Part shown: positions 11,125-23,604 of the stretch, in pieces
How positions within the stretch are numbered: the stretch's first letter is position 1
Layout: each line of letters starts with the position of its first letter
NCBI GenBank assembly: GCA_013180625.2
Contig: SNVD02007156.1
Span: forward strand, 1 to 64,000
Length of the DNA: 64,000 nt
Direction: 5' to 3'
Source of the DNA: Boswellia sacra
Taxonomy: Eukaryota > Streptophyta > Magnoliopsida > Sapindales > Burseraceae
Position numbers and translations under genes: made by a program
The notes under the pieces: generated by a model
What the model saw: the letters and a program-made list of their open reading frames with translations, nothing else
What the model was told of the DNA's origin: nothing
Database searches by the model: none

Positions 11125-13560
11125 TTGAAAATATTATATTTGTTAGAGGCAATCATTATGTTGTCCATTAAATGGACAATTATTTATGTTGAGCCCCCTT
11201 GGCATTAAAAGAAAAATTTTGAAGTCAAGGCTTTTGAACCTAGGAGCTCCAAAAATGCAAGCAAGAAGCCAGGTTGCCCATTGTATTGCACATTAGTAGT
11301 AGTTTAGAGATTTCTACCAATAAAGGCCAAAACGGGGCTGTCATTAATTATTATTTAAGGGCCAAGTTGAGTATTGTGTTCAGACCTGAAGTCTGAAGAA
11401 CTAGATAAATGTTAAGCTCCTGGCCGTTACTCTTATTGATTTTTAATTCTATTTATTATTCTTTATGCATATTTTATTTTAATATTCAATTATATTTATT
11501 TATTATGGAAATACAATTTGGGCATGTAAGGCCATGAATATGTATATATTTATGCCAGTATGTCATTTGGGTATTTATTCAAGCATGCAATGGTCGTTAT
11601 GAAATTTAAGCAGAAATATACCTTGGGCAATTACATTTGAGTTGGTTTAAAGCTTGAAAAAGGTTAGACCTGGAGTATTAACTGTGATGCAAACCCAAAG
11701 TTATTTTGATGAATAAAATTTTGCCCAAGAAATTTTCCTAAATAAAATAAATGAACTTCGGGGGCATTATTAAATAAAGGGGGATTATAAGTCAAGCCAG
11801 AAGCCTTCACCACTGTGCCCTTGTTATATTCGCTATGCTCTTTTGTTAACTCCACTGCAATGAGCTAAGACAAAGTTTGCCTAGTTTGCTAAATATGCAT
11901 TGTTTGAAGTTGCCCACATTTCAGTTATTTAATTGGGGCACTTATGTTAAGGCATTAAAATACTGGGCAACTACAATAAAAAATAATGATTAAAGCGAAA
12001 TGAGACAACTTGAACCCTGTTCCTTGGGTAAGCAAAGTAAGGCGCCTGCTATTAGGCTATAACTTATGCTTTGCCTTATATGTGGCACATATAAAATGAC
12101 ATTTACGGAGTATGGACTTGGAGTCCACATATGGCAATCATATTATTACTTTTATTTATCCCTAATTCTTTCTTTATGCCTATTTATTTAATTTTTATTC
12201 ATCTGACCATTTTACTTTAATTCATGTTTATTTATATTTTTGTTAGTCTTGAATGCTACTTTATGATTATTTATTCATTATTATGCTCACTTTATTTTCA
12301 AGATTATTTATTGATAATTAAATGGTGGGCATTTATTTGGCAATTGGTTAAGTTGGCATTCAAATAAATAAAGAAAAAAAAATGTGGGAACATTTATTTT
12401 GAGCATTGAAATGCAAGGTCAGGCCCGAAGTTCTGACTCAAACAAATATTGCTCATGTTGTTTGATTTTGATGTTTGCATAATCAATGAAATACATAGGC
12501 AGCAAATCAAAATGGCCAATGAACTCGATATTAGCAAATTTCAATTTTACCCATAGCCTCATTTATGCTGTGTTTATAATTATGGATTATGAATGTGATA
12601 CATAACCAGCAAAAATGATGATAGTAAACCTCGTGTTCACAAAAAAAAAAAAAAAAGGGACTAAAGTAATATATACATTTATTTCTTTCAAATATCTAAT
12701 TTTGTTTATTGCACTTTCAATTCACTTTAATTTTTGTACCATTTTAAGTTTCTTTTATTTTGACTATTGTTGTGTTATTGAATACGCATCCAAAAGATGC
12801 AATTGTAAGTTTATCCTTGGAGGATGAATTAAGGTTCATTAGATTATCATAATTGGAATCTAAGTTACTGATTCACTAAAGAATTTCCTATTGATTTGAT
12901 ACATTCACTAAAGTTAATGTTACTAAACCATTCTTAGAAGAGAATGATGATATTATACCATTTCTTTAAAGGTGACATTATGGCATACCCAGAAGTGAAT
13001 GCTGTTATCAATTGCAATAATAATAACAACCACGTTTAAGCTTTATAGATGATTGTTAACATTAAAGTGGTCATTGAAAATGCTAAATTGAACCGTTAGA
13101 AGTGGAATTAATAATATAAAGGAAATATTTTTCAAAGGATTGTAATAATCCTTTCTTAATGATTCAGTGGATCTTACAAAGTACAATGACTTAAATTCTT
13201 TAATTAATTGATGATTGATGATGATACAGCAAAGGTATGGCCATGAAAAGGTTTGTCTTTAGAGGAAACAAAAGATTTATATCTAGTTAATAATGCAACA
13301 AGGCTATCCAGTAAACATACTTTGGTTGACTACTTTTACTAATTATTTTGATTTTGCCGTATGTGAAGCCAACCAAGAATGTGTATGATTGCACAATTCG
13401 TGTAAGCAATCTTATGTCATAAATCCTCCAATAATCATATTTAAAGATAATGGCGCATAGATAACTCAAATCAAAAGAGGTTAGATAAAAAGAGACAAAA
13501 CCATGCACATCTAACTAAAACGCTAGTGACATCAACATTTGAGAAAAAGGTATACGGTAT
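11125..13560. other. AT-rich non-coding stretch, probable decayed repeat
   Basis: No reading frame with recognisable protein similarity and no RNA gene seen. Short phrases such as 'ttgaacctaggagctcc' and 'ttgaaccctgttccttggg' hint at old repeats, but nothing defines a family. It may be the non-coding interior of the copia-like element whose 3' end follows. Confidence 0.4.
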
Positions 13561-14000
13561 TGATATGCGACAGTTAACAAGCAACCAAGTTAATGAACAA
13601 TAGAGTTCGTTTGCCATGATTAGAGGGAGTCTTTTAGACTTTTATGTGCACTGTATTCTTTTTTCCTTAGTCAAGTTTTGTTTGCATTGGATTTTACTAG
13701 CAAGATTTTTAATGAGGCAATTTTAGCACGTTTAACACTACTTAGGATTTATTAGGTAACTGTATTTCTTTGCTTAAGTTTTTGTCCCATTTGGTTTTTT
13801 CTCAGTAAAGTCAAATGTAATTGTATTGATATGTAATTATCTTAAGGTGGTGAAATATCTAAAAGGGGAGTATTGTAATACAATATTACATTGGCGGGAT
13901 ATTTTCACCTAGCACTATCTCTAGCCTCCATTTGTCAATCTATTATTGGGGAGACGAGGGGTCGCTTGGCTGTAAATACCCCTTTACCCTCATATGTAAG
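13560..14000 (+). mobile_element. Ty1/copia-like remnant: 3' internal end, polypurine tract and partial LTR
   Basis: The stretch ggattttactagcaagatttttaatgaggca followed by gtcccatttggttttttctcagtaaa is the typical spacing sequence downstream of copia RNase H. A polypurine tract, aaaaggggag, at 13862-13871 is followed by tgtaatacaatattac at about 13874, the likely LTR start. A TATA-like gtaaataccccttt lies at 13971-13985. There is no partner LTR or coding domain, so this is a fragment. Confidence 0.5.
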
Positions 14001-14318
14001 GGAAAAACTACAGTACAATTATTGTACTGGTACAGCAACTGTTCATTTGTGCAAAAATCGTAAACACGTTGTAAAAGCCGTAAACGAATGAATAAAAGTT
14101 GTATGTAAAAAAGTGTAAAAAAGTTGTAAATAAAAAACATGTAAAAGTCGTAAATACGATTTTTTTTAGTCAGATTACGATTTTTATATGTTATAGTAAA
14201 GTTGATGCAGCTGTATTATAGCATGACTCGTATGTGATGCACCAATTAGAAATATAACAAAATCTTCCTAATATCTTTTCTCTCATCTCGCCTATTTCTC
14301 TTCTCCTCTCCTCCTCTC
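14001..14318. other. Possible small MITE with GTAAA-rich interior
   Basis: Starts near ctacagtacaattattgtac, with a loosely inverted counterpart near gctgtattatagcatg at 14208-14225. The interior repeats gtaaaa/gttgtaaa. The ends are too degenerate to define, and there is no coding content. Confidence 0.3.
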
Positions 14319-17300
14319 ATGGCCCCCACAAACGCTTCACCCTTTTACTTTCTGTTCTTCCTCATTCTCTTACCACTGTCCCCTATCACAAAGTGTTCTA
14401 GTAGAGCCTTCATTAATTATATAATAGATCAACTCCTTTTCTTTTATATTACACATAAAAAATGTCAATTTGTTGCATACAATAGTGACGTGACATCAAT
14501 AGTATTACATCGCATATCAAATTGTTTGAGAGTGGTTTATGGGATATATAAATTAGGTAGAGGTCTAGTATTATTTAATTTTCTACCTATAGGAGTCAAA
14601 TATAAAACTTCTAAAGTTTTTCCGCCGAACATTCATCACCATTCGTATTTGCTGCTCAATTAAAATCGTTTCTTTATAATTAACTTTGCAGCGTCAAGTT
14701 TTATCCATATTTTAATTAGGACAATGAAGACTGATGACAGTCTTATTGTGAAGTTGGGCAAAAAATTAATTTCAAACCAAAAATTACTTAACTATTTTAT
14801 ATATGTCAAAACATCAGATTTTATAATTCTTGTTTTATAGGTATAGCCATAAATTAAAGACATGTTCAAGGTAACTGAGTTCCCCGTTTACATGTTCAAC
14901 AAGTAGATCGAGTTTGATTTTGTTGGACTCTTTTTCGCTGATAATGAACACTTATTGCAAGATAATTATTTTTAGTAATTTTCGCAAACCTTTTCTATGA
15001 TTTAGAAAATTTTCACATATCATCTTGTATACAATACAACTGTAAAAATTTGCAAACCTTTCCTATTGTTACTCAAAGTTAGCATGTTTTGTTAAATTTC
15101 AATTGAGAGTAACTAAATAGAGTACCCCTCAAATGCTAAAGTGAAAAAAAGAAAAACCTAAAAATTAATATAAGATAAAGAAATAATTTTTTTAAATAAA
15201 TGAAGTACTATTAAAAAATTAAGCAAATACAAAGTTTCATTGGACAGTAATTTTAAAATATTAAGAGATTTAGTAATTTCATCAAAAGGTAATTTTCAAC
15301 TTATATTAAACTTTTTTTAAAGAATTTTTTTCTTTGATTTTATCATTTTAAGGTTATCTTAGTCACTTCAATTGACATTTAAGAAAATATGTTAATTATT
15401 AATTGAGTATAGGAGAAATTTGTGAGATTTTTGAAACTATGGAATGTCATATGATATTTCAATAAACTACAAGGGAGATATGTGGTATTGACCCTTATTT
15501 TTACATGCAAAGATCAACTAATTGTTAAAATATAAAATTTGAGGAGTGGTATATTTATAAACTGTTTATACAAACTGATGTAACATTTTACATGATTGTC
15601 ACATGACCAATCATAAATAATGCGGTAAAAATTTTTAAATTTAGTCATCCAGGCATATAATACTATGTGCAAAAGTTAAGATTGTGTTATTTATAAAATT
15701 TTATTAGGATTGATGTTCATGTAAAAATTTGGAAGCCCAAATATTTCACAAAACTGATAAAGAAGGTTGGTTCAGGTCTGCCATCTTGCAATGATCAAAA
15801 ACTGTTTTCTTGTAGATCTTGAAAAAAAAAAAAAACTACTTATTGTATGTGCGCTAGTAGGAGTGAGTGCTGGTGTGGTAACTCCAGTGCTTAAGTTAAT
15901 ATCGGAATTATTATAAAGCAACTAAAATTAAATTAAAATGAATTGAAATGAGCAGTAAATGTGAGCTTAGTTGGGCTTACCCCCTAATGGCTTACCATTG
16001 GAAGCGATATTTATAGTGGGGAGCTTAATTAGACCACAAATTATAGAGTAAGCTATTAGCTCATTTTTAAGATGATTTTGACCACTAACACCCACTTAAC
16101 CATGATTTGTTGAGATAAGCAAGGTCTAAGTGGTGCATTTTATGGATTGTGATATGGGAATCACATGGAGTTGCCGTGTGGATTTGTGGCCCATGTCTCT
16201 TCATTTAAGCTTTGACCAGTTCCTTCTATGAATATTGGTGTCGTTTGGGTTGGATCCTTGTTGGGCTCATTGAGCCTCTCTTATCAAAACCTTATGTAGA
16301 TTGAATCATATCTTTCGGTTTTCACACTTGGGCTTCATCAATAAATTACTTCCCTGATAAAAATTTGAATCATTAAATATAATACTAAATAATTTTTATG
16401 ATAAAATAATATAACAGTTTGGAAATTACTCACACACCTTAAATATGTGAGGCTATATAAAGTAAGAGTTTTATCTGGTGTTTGGTAAGTTAAAACGAAG
16501 ATATCGGGACGAGTAGTAGTCAGACTGAAGGCCAGCCTTTGAAATTTGAACGGCGCTTTTCTCCTTTTTTTTTTTTTTTTTTTGTATAAGAAACCGAAGA
16601 TTGAATTGAAGCAGTCATCGTGTATAAACTATAATAATGAGCTTGCTTTTTACTATAATTTCTGAGATTATTCTCTTGTTTTAACTTGCTAATCCATCAA
16701 TATTTTATTATCCCTAAAGATACCTCTCTTCACTCTTCAATTCTAAACTTAAAAAATTATTTGTTTATAAGATTAAAAAAAGCAAAGAAAAAAGAGAAGA
16801 AAAGATTCCGGCGGCCGCTACATTCCAAACTATGTTTCAAATTTGTTTTAAGTTATACATGATGTAATGTTATTGAAAATAATTTAAAATAAATTTCATT
16901 TATTGACAAATACAACATGCTCTTAGAATCAGTTTAATTCAGTCACGAAAAGGTTAAAAAAAAAAAAATTAATGGTCCTTTGACCAAGCATATTGCTATT
17001 AGCTAGCAACTAAATGATCATATTTTGCAACGATAAACTTTTTGTTAGAAAATGTCGTATTTATTGAAATTTTAGTACATAATACGTCTCTAATTATTTA
17101 TTTGTTTTTAATTTTATCATTTCAATCAAATTACAATTTATTAGGTTAATTAATGATTTATGAAAAAAATGCAGAAAATCGCTGTGTTAAGGGAAAATTA
17201 CAATTAGACTCCTGGAAAGAACTAAAGATAATTAACTTCAGAAATAGGTGAAGTACGAAAAAAATGGCAAAAAATATATCAAAATATGTTAAGTTTAGTT

Positions 17301-17587
17301 TAATTTTAAAAAAATATATAGAAAAGTAGTTTCATTGCAGCAAAAAAAAAAAAAAAGCATAATTCGTAAGACTTTTAAATTTCATACCTACAGCCTAGCT
17401 CAACTTAAATTTTAGGCTTCTGATTTAACACAATTTTGTTCTTCTTCTTTTTTTTTTTTTTGGCGTAACAAATATATTCTATATAATTAAATAAAAAAAT
17501 TAATAATTATATTTATACATACCTTATCCATTTCATATATACATATACCCAATACAAGCTTGGGAAATATACTGTAGCGGCACCATT

Positions 17588-17610
17588 ATATTATATATAC
17601 ATATATGATA
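17588..17610 (+). promoter_or_regulatory. Candidate TATA region of BAHD gene 1
   Basis: ttatattatatatacatata lies about 140 bp upstream of the ATG at 17735. The last about 50 bp before the ATG (agcttgta...agcttaaacttcattcac) are shared with the paralogue at 29820-29868, which supports a conserved leader. The TATA call rests on motif and position only. Confidence 0.35.
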
Positions 17611-17734
17611 GCAAATAGTGGTCATCACCAGCATTCCTAAAATTAATACATTTCACACTCCAAGCAGCTTGTATATACGTAGTAGCTTAAACTTCATTCA
17701 CAAGCTAGCTACCAAATTAATTAGATAATAAATT

Positions 17735-19030
17735 ATGAAGATTGATATTGAAGTGATCTCCAAACAAATGATCAAACCCTCTTTTCCAACCCCCGATCAT
17801 TGTCGCCGTTACCAACTTTCCGCTATTGATCACCTAGCTCCGCCCATTTACGTTCCTTTGATCTACTTCTTCAACCTTGATGATGATCGTCAAAATCTTA
17901 GCAAGAATGAGATATTGAATCGCCTGAAACTGTCATTGTCCCACGTCTTAACTCAATACTACCCTTTGGCCGGATGTCTTTGGGGCAACTACATAGACTG
18001 CAACGACAATGGAGTCCTTTTCTTGGAGACTAAACTCAGCTGCAAGCTCTCAGAATTCACCCGCCAACCACTTCCTAATGATTTCATCAAATTGCTGCTC
18101 CCAGTTGGTCACAAACAGGATGATCATAATCTCCTCCTGGGCGTCCAAGTCAACTTCTTCGGCTGTGGTGGTGTTGCCATTAGTGTAATCATTTCGCACA
18201 AGATAGGAGATGGTTGTACCTTCTTCACATTTATCAAGAACTGGGCTGCAGCAGCTAATGATGGTGATTTTCAATGTCCAAAAGTGTTTGCGGCCGCAGC
18301 CGATATCTTTCCACCAAGAGACATAGGTCGGTTGGAGTTGAACCAAGATTTTTTATCTGAAGAGAAGAGGATTGTGTTCAAGCGGTTTGCGTTTGGTAAC
18401 TCTACGCTGGCTGCTCTGAAAATAAAATACGCTGATAGAACAAGCTCAGTTGGCGAAGAAATAAAGCCAACGCGAGTGCAGGCCTTATCAGCTTTTATAT
18501 GGAACCGTTTTGCTGTTTCCACTGAAGCAAAGATAGGACCCGGGAGGCCTTGGAAGATGATGCATTCGGTGAATCTGCGAAAGAGGATGGATCAGGGTCA
18601 ATCACTGCCTGATGATTCTCTTGGGAATATTGTTTGGGGAGCTGAATTCCTAGTCAATGATTCTGAGCCCACTGCCGTAGTTAAAAAGCTGAGAAATGGT
18701 ATAAGTGAAGTGAACAAGACTTCTGTACTGGAAAAGTTGGACTATATAATTGCCAATTCTGATCAAATACTCAACAACAAACAAGAGGTTCCTCCGCCTG
18801 AAATGTTCTACTATACAAGTCTATGTAGTTTTCCTTTATACAATTCTGATTTTGGGTGGGGAAAGCCTCACTGGGTGGCATGGGGTGGCTTGCATCTGAG
18901 GAATTTAGTTGTTTTGATGGACCCCAAGGATGGAGATGGAATAGAGACTTGGATTCACTTGACAGAGGAAGACATGGCCAAATTTGAAGCTGATAAAGAG
19001 CTTCTTGCTTTTGCTTCCTCTACTTACTGA
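17735..19030 (+). CDS. BAHD acyltransferase 1 (vinorine synthase-like clade)
   Basis: A complete, intronless frame of 431 residues, the usual BAHD length. BAHD enzymes transfer acyl groups from acyl-CoA to alcohols or amines in the cytosol during specialised metabolism. The catalytic HxxxD is H155-K-I-G-D159, in the context ISHKIGDGCTFF, and the structural DFGWG motif is at 372-376. The N-terminus (EVISKQMIKPSFPTPDHCRRYQLSAIDHLAP) is typical of the vinorine synthase / salutaridinol acetyltransferase-like group. An unusual feature is YYPLAGCLWGNYIDCND, where the family and the paralogue have GR after YYPxA. The start is the first ATG of the frame and matches the start of the paralogue 12 kb downstream. 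Substrate cannot be read from sequence. Confidence 0.93.
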   Translation: MKIDIEVISKQMIKPSFPTPDHCRRYQLSAIDHLAPPIYVPLIYFFNLDDDRQNLSKNEILNRLKLSLSHVLTQYYPLAGCLWGNYIDCNDNGVLFLETKLSCKLSEFTRQPLPNDFIKLLLPVGHKQDDHNLLLGVQVNFFGCGGVAISVIISHKIGDGCTFFTFIKNWAAAANDGDFQCPKVFAAAADIFPPRDIGRLELNQDFLSEEKRIVFKRFAFGNSTLAALKIKYADRTSSVGEEIKPTRVQALSAFIWNRFAVSTEAKIGPGRPWKMMHSVNLRKRMDQGQSLPDDSLGNIVWGAEFLVNDSEPTAVVKKLRNGISEVNKTSVLEKLDYIIANSDQILNNKQEVPPPEMFYYTSLCSFPLYNSDFGWGKPHWVAWGGLHLRNLVVLMDPKDGDGIETWIHLTEEDMAKFEADKELLAFASSTY

Positions 19031-19456
19031 TCAAATGGGCATTTTGACTCTTGGCCGCAGGGACATTAATTTGCTTATCATCTTGTTGCGTGAGTTTGCT
19101 AATTAAGCATTTTTTTGGTCATTAATTTCAGTGTTATTATGTGTATTTTGCAACACAAATTTAAGATAAAATAAGTGCAAGTTATTTTTCATTTTGATCT
19201 TTTTCTTTTTTTGTTATCTTATCATTTGCTGCTGCTTCTCGGTATGAAATAAGTTGGGTGAAAGATATTAGTCCTAATTTTGATTCTAATTCTAATTACC
19301 CTTTTTCTCCCTAATAATAAAATACTTCAGGTGCTTCAATCAGCATCAAGAGTTTAAGCAAATTTTATAATATAGAAAATATACCAATCTTTAATTGAAT
19401 CAGAGAATTAGAGAAAGAAAATCTTTAATTTTAACTTTTAAACATCGATGTTAGTG

Positions 19457-20724
19457 GCAGTGGCAGACCTACATGTGGAACTAGGGGTAGGATTCGTGTC
19501 GTGTCGTGTCGACCCATTTAATTATTCATGTCAAAACATGAAACCCAAACCCACCCGATTATTAAACGTGTTACTCACGTGTCGTAATCGTGTCATATTT
19601 AATTCGCATAATTTACTTAATTGTTTAACTTAGTTATACATAATATATTATATTCTCTATATTTAAATCAATTGAAATTATTTTTAAAATATAAACCATT
19701 GTTAGTAGAAAATATTATTAAAATCATCATAATTTATTATTTTACAAATTAATTTATTTTATAGTATAAAAATTTCAGTTTTATAATATATATATTGTAA
19801 ATAGGTAATAATTTATATCATTGAATGAATTTATATATTAAGGATATACAAAATACATTTAACTATTCGTGTCATTAAACGGGTTGGCGTATTGAATATC
19901 TTCAACACTAACCCGACCCATTTATTAATCGTGTAGCGTATTCGTGTCGTGTTCGTGTCGTGTTCGCGGGTCGTGTCAAAAATTCCCACCCCTATGTGGA
20001 ACTAAGGGGACTCGGCCCCTCCAGCCTAAACTGTAGAACCTTAACAGTGAGAAGAAAAAACAAAGTTTTAAAAAAAACTCTGTGTACCATCATGTATATT
20101 AAAATTTTGCATATTGGACCCTCCAGTAAAAGAAAGTAGGCCAGATATAATGTAATTTTACTATGAAACAAATTTATATTTCTAACCCTCTAAATTTTTC
20201 ATATTTATATGAATGATAATGAATTATTATGCGCCACAATTATGATTTATATTTGAGTATCTTTTATTATTTTTATTATCTTACTCTTAAGCAACAATCA
20301 ATTACCATTTTATATTCAACTTTCTTTTCTTGAATTTCTGAAATTTTTAGTTATAAAAAGCAAATCCACTTTTTATTTTTATTTTTTTCTCTTTTATCAT
20401 GGCTTACTCCTTCAATATATAAAATATTTAGAATTTTCAATGAATTTTCTTTCAACTTTTTTCATATATGTTATTTATAAGTAATATATTTATTCATTTT
20501 TACTTTGTTGATTAGACTAGTTGATATTCATTCTTATTTTGTTGATTAGACTGATTGATGCATTTTTAATTCTTCATTTTCAAAATTTGTATAAGAGTTT
20601 GTATTTTGATCAATATTTGAAACCTTAAATATTAATCAATCAATATATATTTTCTCATACTTAAATTTATAATATAGTTTTATATTTTGTCCCCCTAAAA
20701 CCAAAAGCCTAGATACTCCCCTGA
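19457..20724. mobile_element. Degenerate hAT-like non-autonomous element
   Basis: The left end gtggcagacctacatgtgg, followed by aggggactcggcccctcc, resembles the end of the element at 21554, and the right end is possibly agatactcccctg near 20724. Similar ends are seen in plant hAT-type elements. The interior is AT-rich and non-coding and is split by a younger MITE at 19483-19993. The right boundary is a guess. Confidence 0.35.
19483..19993. mobile_element. MITE (511 bp) with 10-bp target-site duplication
   Basis: The ends aggggtaggattcgtgtcg and (reverse) aggggtgggaatttttgac are imperfect inverted repeats, with GTCGTGT-rich subterminal sequence at both sides. The ten bases atgtggaact occur immediately before (19473-19482) and immediately after (19994-20003). 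The interior is AT-rich and non-coding. The long TSD suggests a Mutator-type family rather than hAT. Confidence 0.8.
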
Positions 20725-21056
20725 CTAATGGAATTTAAAAATTTGTAAAATTATTCTATACTTTTTGGAAAGGCCTGGTGGCCAATTTGCCACAAGCTTA
20801 AATTGCAACAAAATATCCTCCCTTTCTGTGTCAATTTGGATTAGATTGGTGCATGAATGCACTAAGTCCAAAAATTTGGAAAAATAGCCATAAAAGTCAG
20901 GAATGCCGTTAAAAGTTGAAATGACCGTATAAAAGTTGAAAATAGAAGTTTTCAAATTTTTTGAAATTAGCAAATTAAAGCTGAAAATAGGTGTTCCCAA
21001 CTTTTTTGAATACTTTTTCATTTATATACGCGTTTTTGACTTTTGTAAATATATAG

Positions 21057-21089
<33 letters not shown>

Positions 21090-21207
21090 TATTAATTTTG
21101 GAATTGAGTGCATTGACACGCACCCAATGCACTATTGCTAAAGTCTTTCTTCAAAGGCGGAATTCCGTCTTTAGGCCGCTGCACATTATCTGCCTTGACT
21201 TGAGTTT
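20725..21207. other. Non-coding stretch with AT microsatellite
   Basis: Contains an uninterrupted (TA)n tract at about 21055-21085 and otherwise AT-rich sequence. Repeated short phrases such as aaaagttgaaa and aaaatttggaaaa occur at 20870-20950. No gene seen. Confidence 0.5.
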
Positions 21208-22600
21208 ATTTTGACGTTTATAACGGGATATTTATTTAAATGGCCCCTTTTGGAGTCGGCTTACTCAAGGTAGCCCGCATTTCAATTTTATATATGTGTG
21301 ACCTTTTTTTACGTAAAAAGATATACATGTCCTTTTATGATATTAAAAGGAAAACAACCTTTAACAAAGCCATTTTTACTCTCCTCCTATCTCTTGTTGA
21401 AGATTCTTCAAATTTTAAATCTCTCAAATAATGGATTTAATCCAAGGTTGAAGAACTAAAGCTAAAGGTAATATCCAAATTCTTGATTGACATTTCTCCT
21501 TTTTTTTTGGAACTTATTTCAATGACTAATTGCTTAAAAAAATACCATTTTTACAGTGGCGGACGCACGTTGAGACTCAAGGGGGCCCGGGCCCCTTCTG
21601 AATTTTAAAATCTCTTAATAGTCCCTTAAGTTTTAATAGTTATAATATACCCCTTTATTAAAAATACAAAACCTACCTTGACTTTCCACAATTTTTTCAC
21701 TTTTTAAACTCCCCAGCCGCCTCTTCACTCACTTTGTCATCTACCCACCCTGTCCCTTCTACTCTTCTACCCTCCGAATTGGTACAAAAGACAAGCACCA
21801 AGTGAGTTTATATTTTGTTATATTTAATATTTTATTATTTTATTTTATACATGAAATTTTAATCAAACTTTTGATGTTCTTCTCATGTAGTTTTGCACGT
21901 TTATTGTTCTCAGTATCTTGCTTTTATTTTGCAGGCAATCATATACCCCTTTTATAGTAAATACAATTGAACACAATTATACAAGACTCATAACTAATTA
22001 TCTTTCCTTTCAAGTAAGTTATATCGTCATTCATTATAATTAATTCATTTTACTGTATTCTATAGATAAAATTTATGTAAACCTTTTTAATGTTTATTTA
22101 TTTATTTTGATATAAATTATTGCTTTTTCTTTATATCTTTTGTTACATTGAAAATTAATTAATTGATTCTTATAAAAAAAGTACAAATTGAAAAAAATTC
22201 ATTTGAATAGTAAATACTTTCTGTTTTGTATTGTTTAGCAAAAAAATTATATAAATTTAGATTTATTACAGTGCCCCCCCTTTGACAAAATCTTGGGTCC
22301 GCCACTGCATTTTTTCATATTGCATGAAATAGTCATGCAAATTTTCTAAGTTTTATAATTTTGCACGACCCTGTTATACAAAATTCCTGAAACCACGATT
22401 AAGTCGTGCAACACAATAGTTACAAGCTATTTTTGCATGACTCCTCCATGCATGTCGTGCAAAAAAATGTTTATTATCTAATTTCGTTATGTTTACAATT
22501 ATTAAGAGTATTTTTATACTTTTCTTTTCAAAGAAGGATTAGAAATAGTTAAAATAAAAAAGCGGGTTTGATATAGTTAGTGGAAATTTTACCGTTTATA
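21208..22600. repeat. Dispersed repeat copy, interrupted by a hAT-like element
   Basis: 21320-21480 resembles 55830-56000 (shared gatattaaaag/tatattaaaag, cttgaagattct, gttgaagaactaaag, ggtaatat), and 22500-22570 resembles 62430-62500 (shared agtatttttatactttt-like text, aatagttaaaataaaaaa, then gggt). The same outer sequences bracket about 1.4 kb here and about 6.7 kb at the right side of the window, so this may be a deletion derivative of one family. Class unknown. Confidence 0.45.
21554..22307. mobile_element. hAT-like non-autonomous element (754 bp)
   Basis: Ends cagtggcggac and gtccgccactg are perfect 11-bp inverted repeats. Flanks are cattttta (left) and catttttt (right), an 8-bp duplication with one mismatch, as expected for hAT. 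The interior is AT-rich with no transposase. Confidence 0.85.
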
Positions 22601-23260
22601 ACTATCTATCCGACACTGTTCATGCACTATGAATCATATTTTGGTTCGCAATGTCAATACTATTCACAATGTTGAAAGGTTACTATTTGTGATTGTTCAT
22701 CGTGTAGGACATCGTGTAGGACATAATGTTGAAATGTTGAAAATTGCGTAGCTTAGCTTCAAAGCGTCATAACTTCCTCGTATGATGTCCATTTAGAGCC
22801 CATAATATTTGAAGTTAACAAAAAGATCTGCATGAGAAGCCACCCATGCGCCCTAGAAACAGGCCAACAAATCAGCTCAAGTTTTTTAGTCCTTTTATAT
22901 TTAGAAAATTTGTTATTTTCTATCTTACTTCGTATTTGTTTTAGAATTACATTTAAGCGTTTTAATTGCTTTTCAATTCGTATTAGAATTTCTTATTTTG
23001 AATTACTTTTAGTGGAATTAGGATTTTGTTTTTTTAGTCTATAAAAGGTGTGTGTTTTACCCTAATTTTATCATTCAGTCATATTTTATCAAAATCAATA
23101 AAATCAAACTTTTTATTCAACTCTTATTTTCTTTTTGCTTCCACGCATCAAATCTTATTTTCTTTCAGCCCATGCATCTGTATATTTCATCGTAGCCGGT
23201 ACTATACACCCACATTGTCGCTGATCACTGTTCACATACACTGTAGCTTATGAGGTTATT
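22590..23260 (+). mobile_element. Probable LTR fragment of a Ty3/gypsy-like element
   Basis: Contains gcgtcataacttcctcgtatgatgtcc (22764-22790), a phrase typical of plant gypsy LTRs, then a TATA-like ctataaaagg (23039-23048) and aataaaatc (23097-23105) in promoter-to-polyadenylation order. No TSD or internal domain found. Confidence 0.45.
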
Positions 23261-23604
23261 ATATTATGGACAGTGATATAAACTAAAGTAAAATAAAATG
23301 CCAAAAAATTTAAGAGTCATGAAGATGAAAGAAAATGAAGTATAACAGAGCGAATAGATAAATTTAGAGCTTTGTATTAACCTTCTCAATAATGGCATGT
23401 CCTACTACAAACTGGGTGTGGCTGAGGAACTTATAGTGTATATAAAATAACCGCCAACCCCTCCAATGATCTATGAACATCGAACACATCCAAGAGTGTC
23501 TTCAATAGGAAATGATTAGTTGCCAAACAACGCCACGTCCGCGCCATATGTTATTAATATGTCAGAGGATAAATAATTTATATCCTACTTCGTTTGTGAT
23601 AGGA
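23261..23604. other. Intergenic, nothing recognised
   Basis: Low-complexity AT-rich DNA without an open frame, RNA gene or definable repeat. Confidence 0.5.

Larger units (their letters stand above)
14580..19400. repeat. Segmental duplication, copy 1 (BAHD unit)
   Basis: Blocks at 14580-14780, 16460-16960 and 17690-19400 match blocks at 23605-23770, 25880-26330 and 29820-31510 in the same order and orientation. The third block contains the acyltransferase gene. Copy 1 has its own insertion-like stretch at about 15840-16440, absent from copy 2. The remaining sequence is AT-rich and non-coding, with several homopolymer tracts. Confidence 0.8.

Noticed and set aside
14319..14663. 114-codon frame starting MAPTNASPFYFLFFLILLPLSP, resembling a signal peptide
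   Set aside because: The hydrophobic start is followed by sequence without a domain. The region aligns with non-coding DNA at 23605-23770 that has no such frame.
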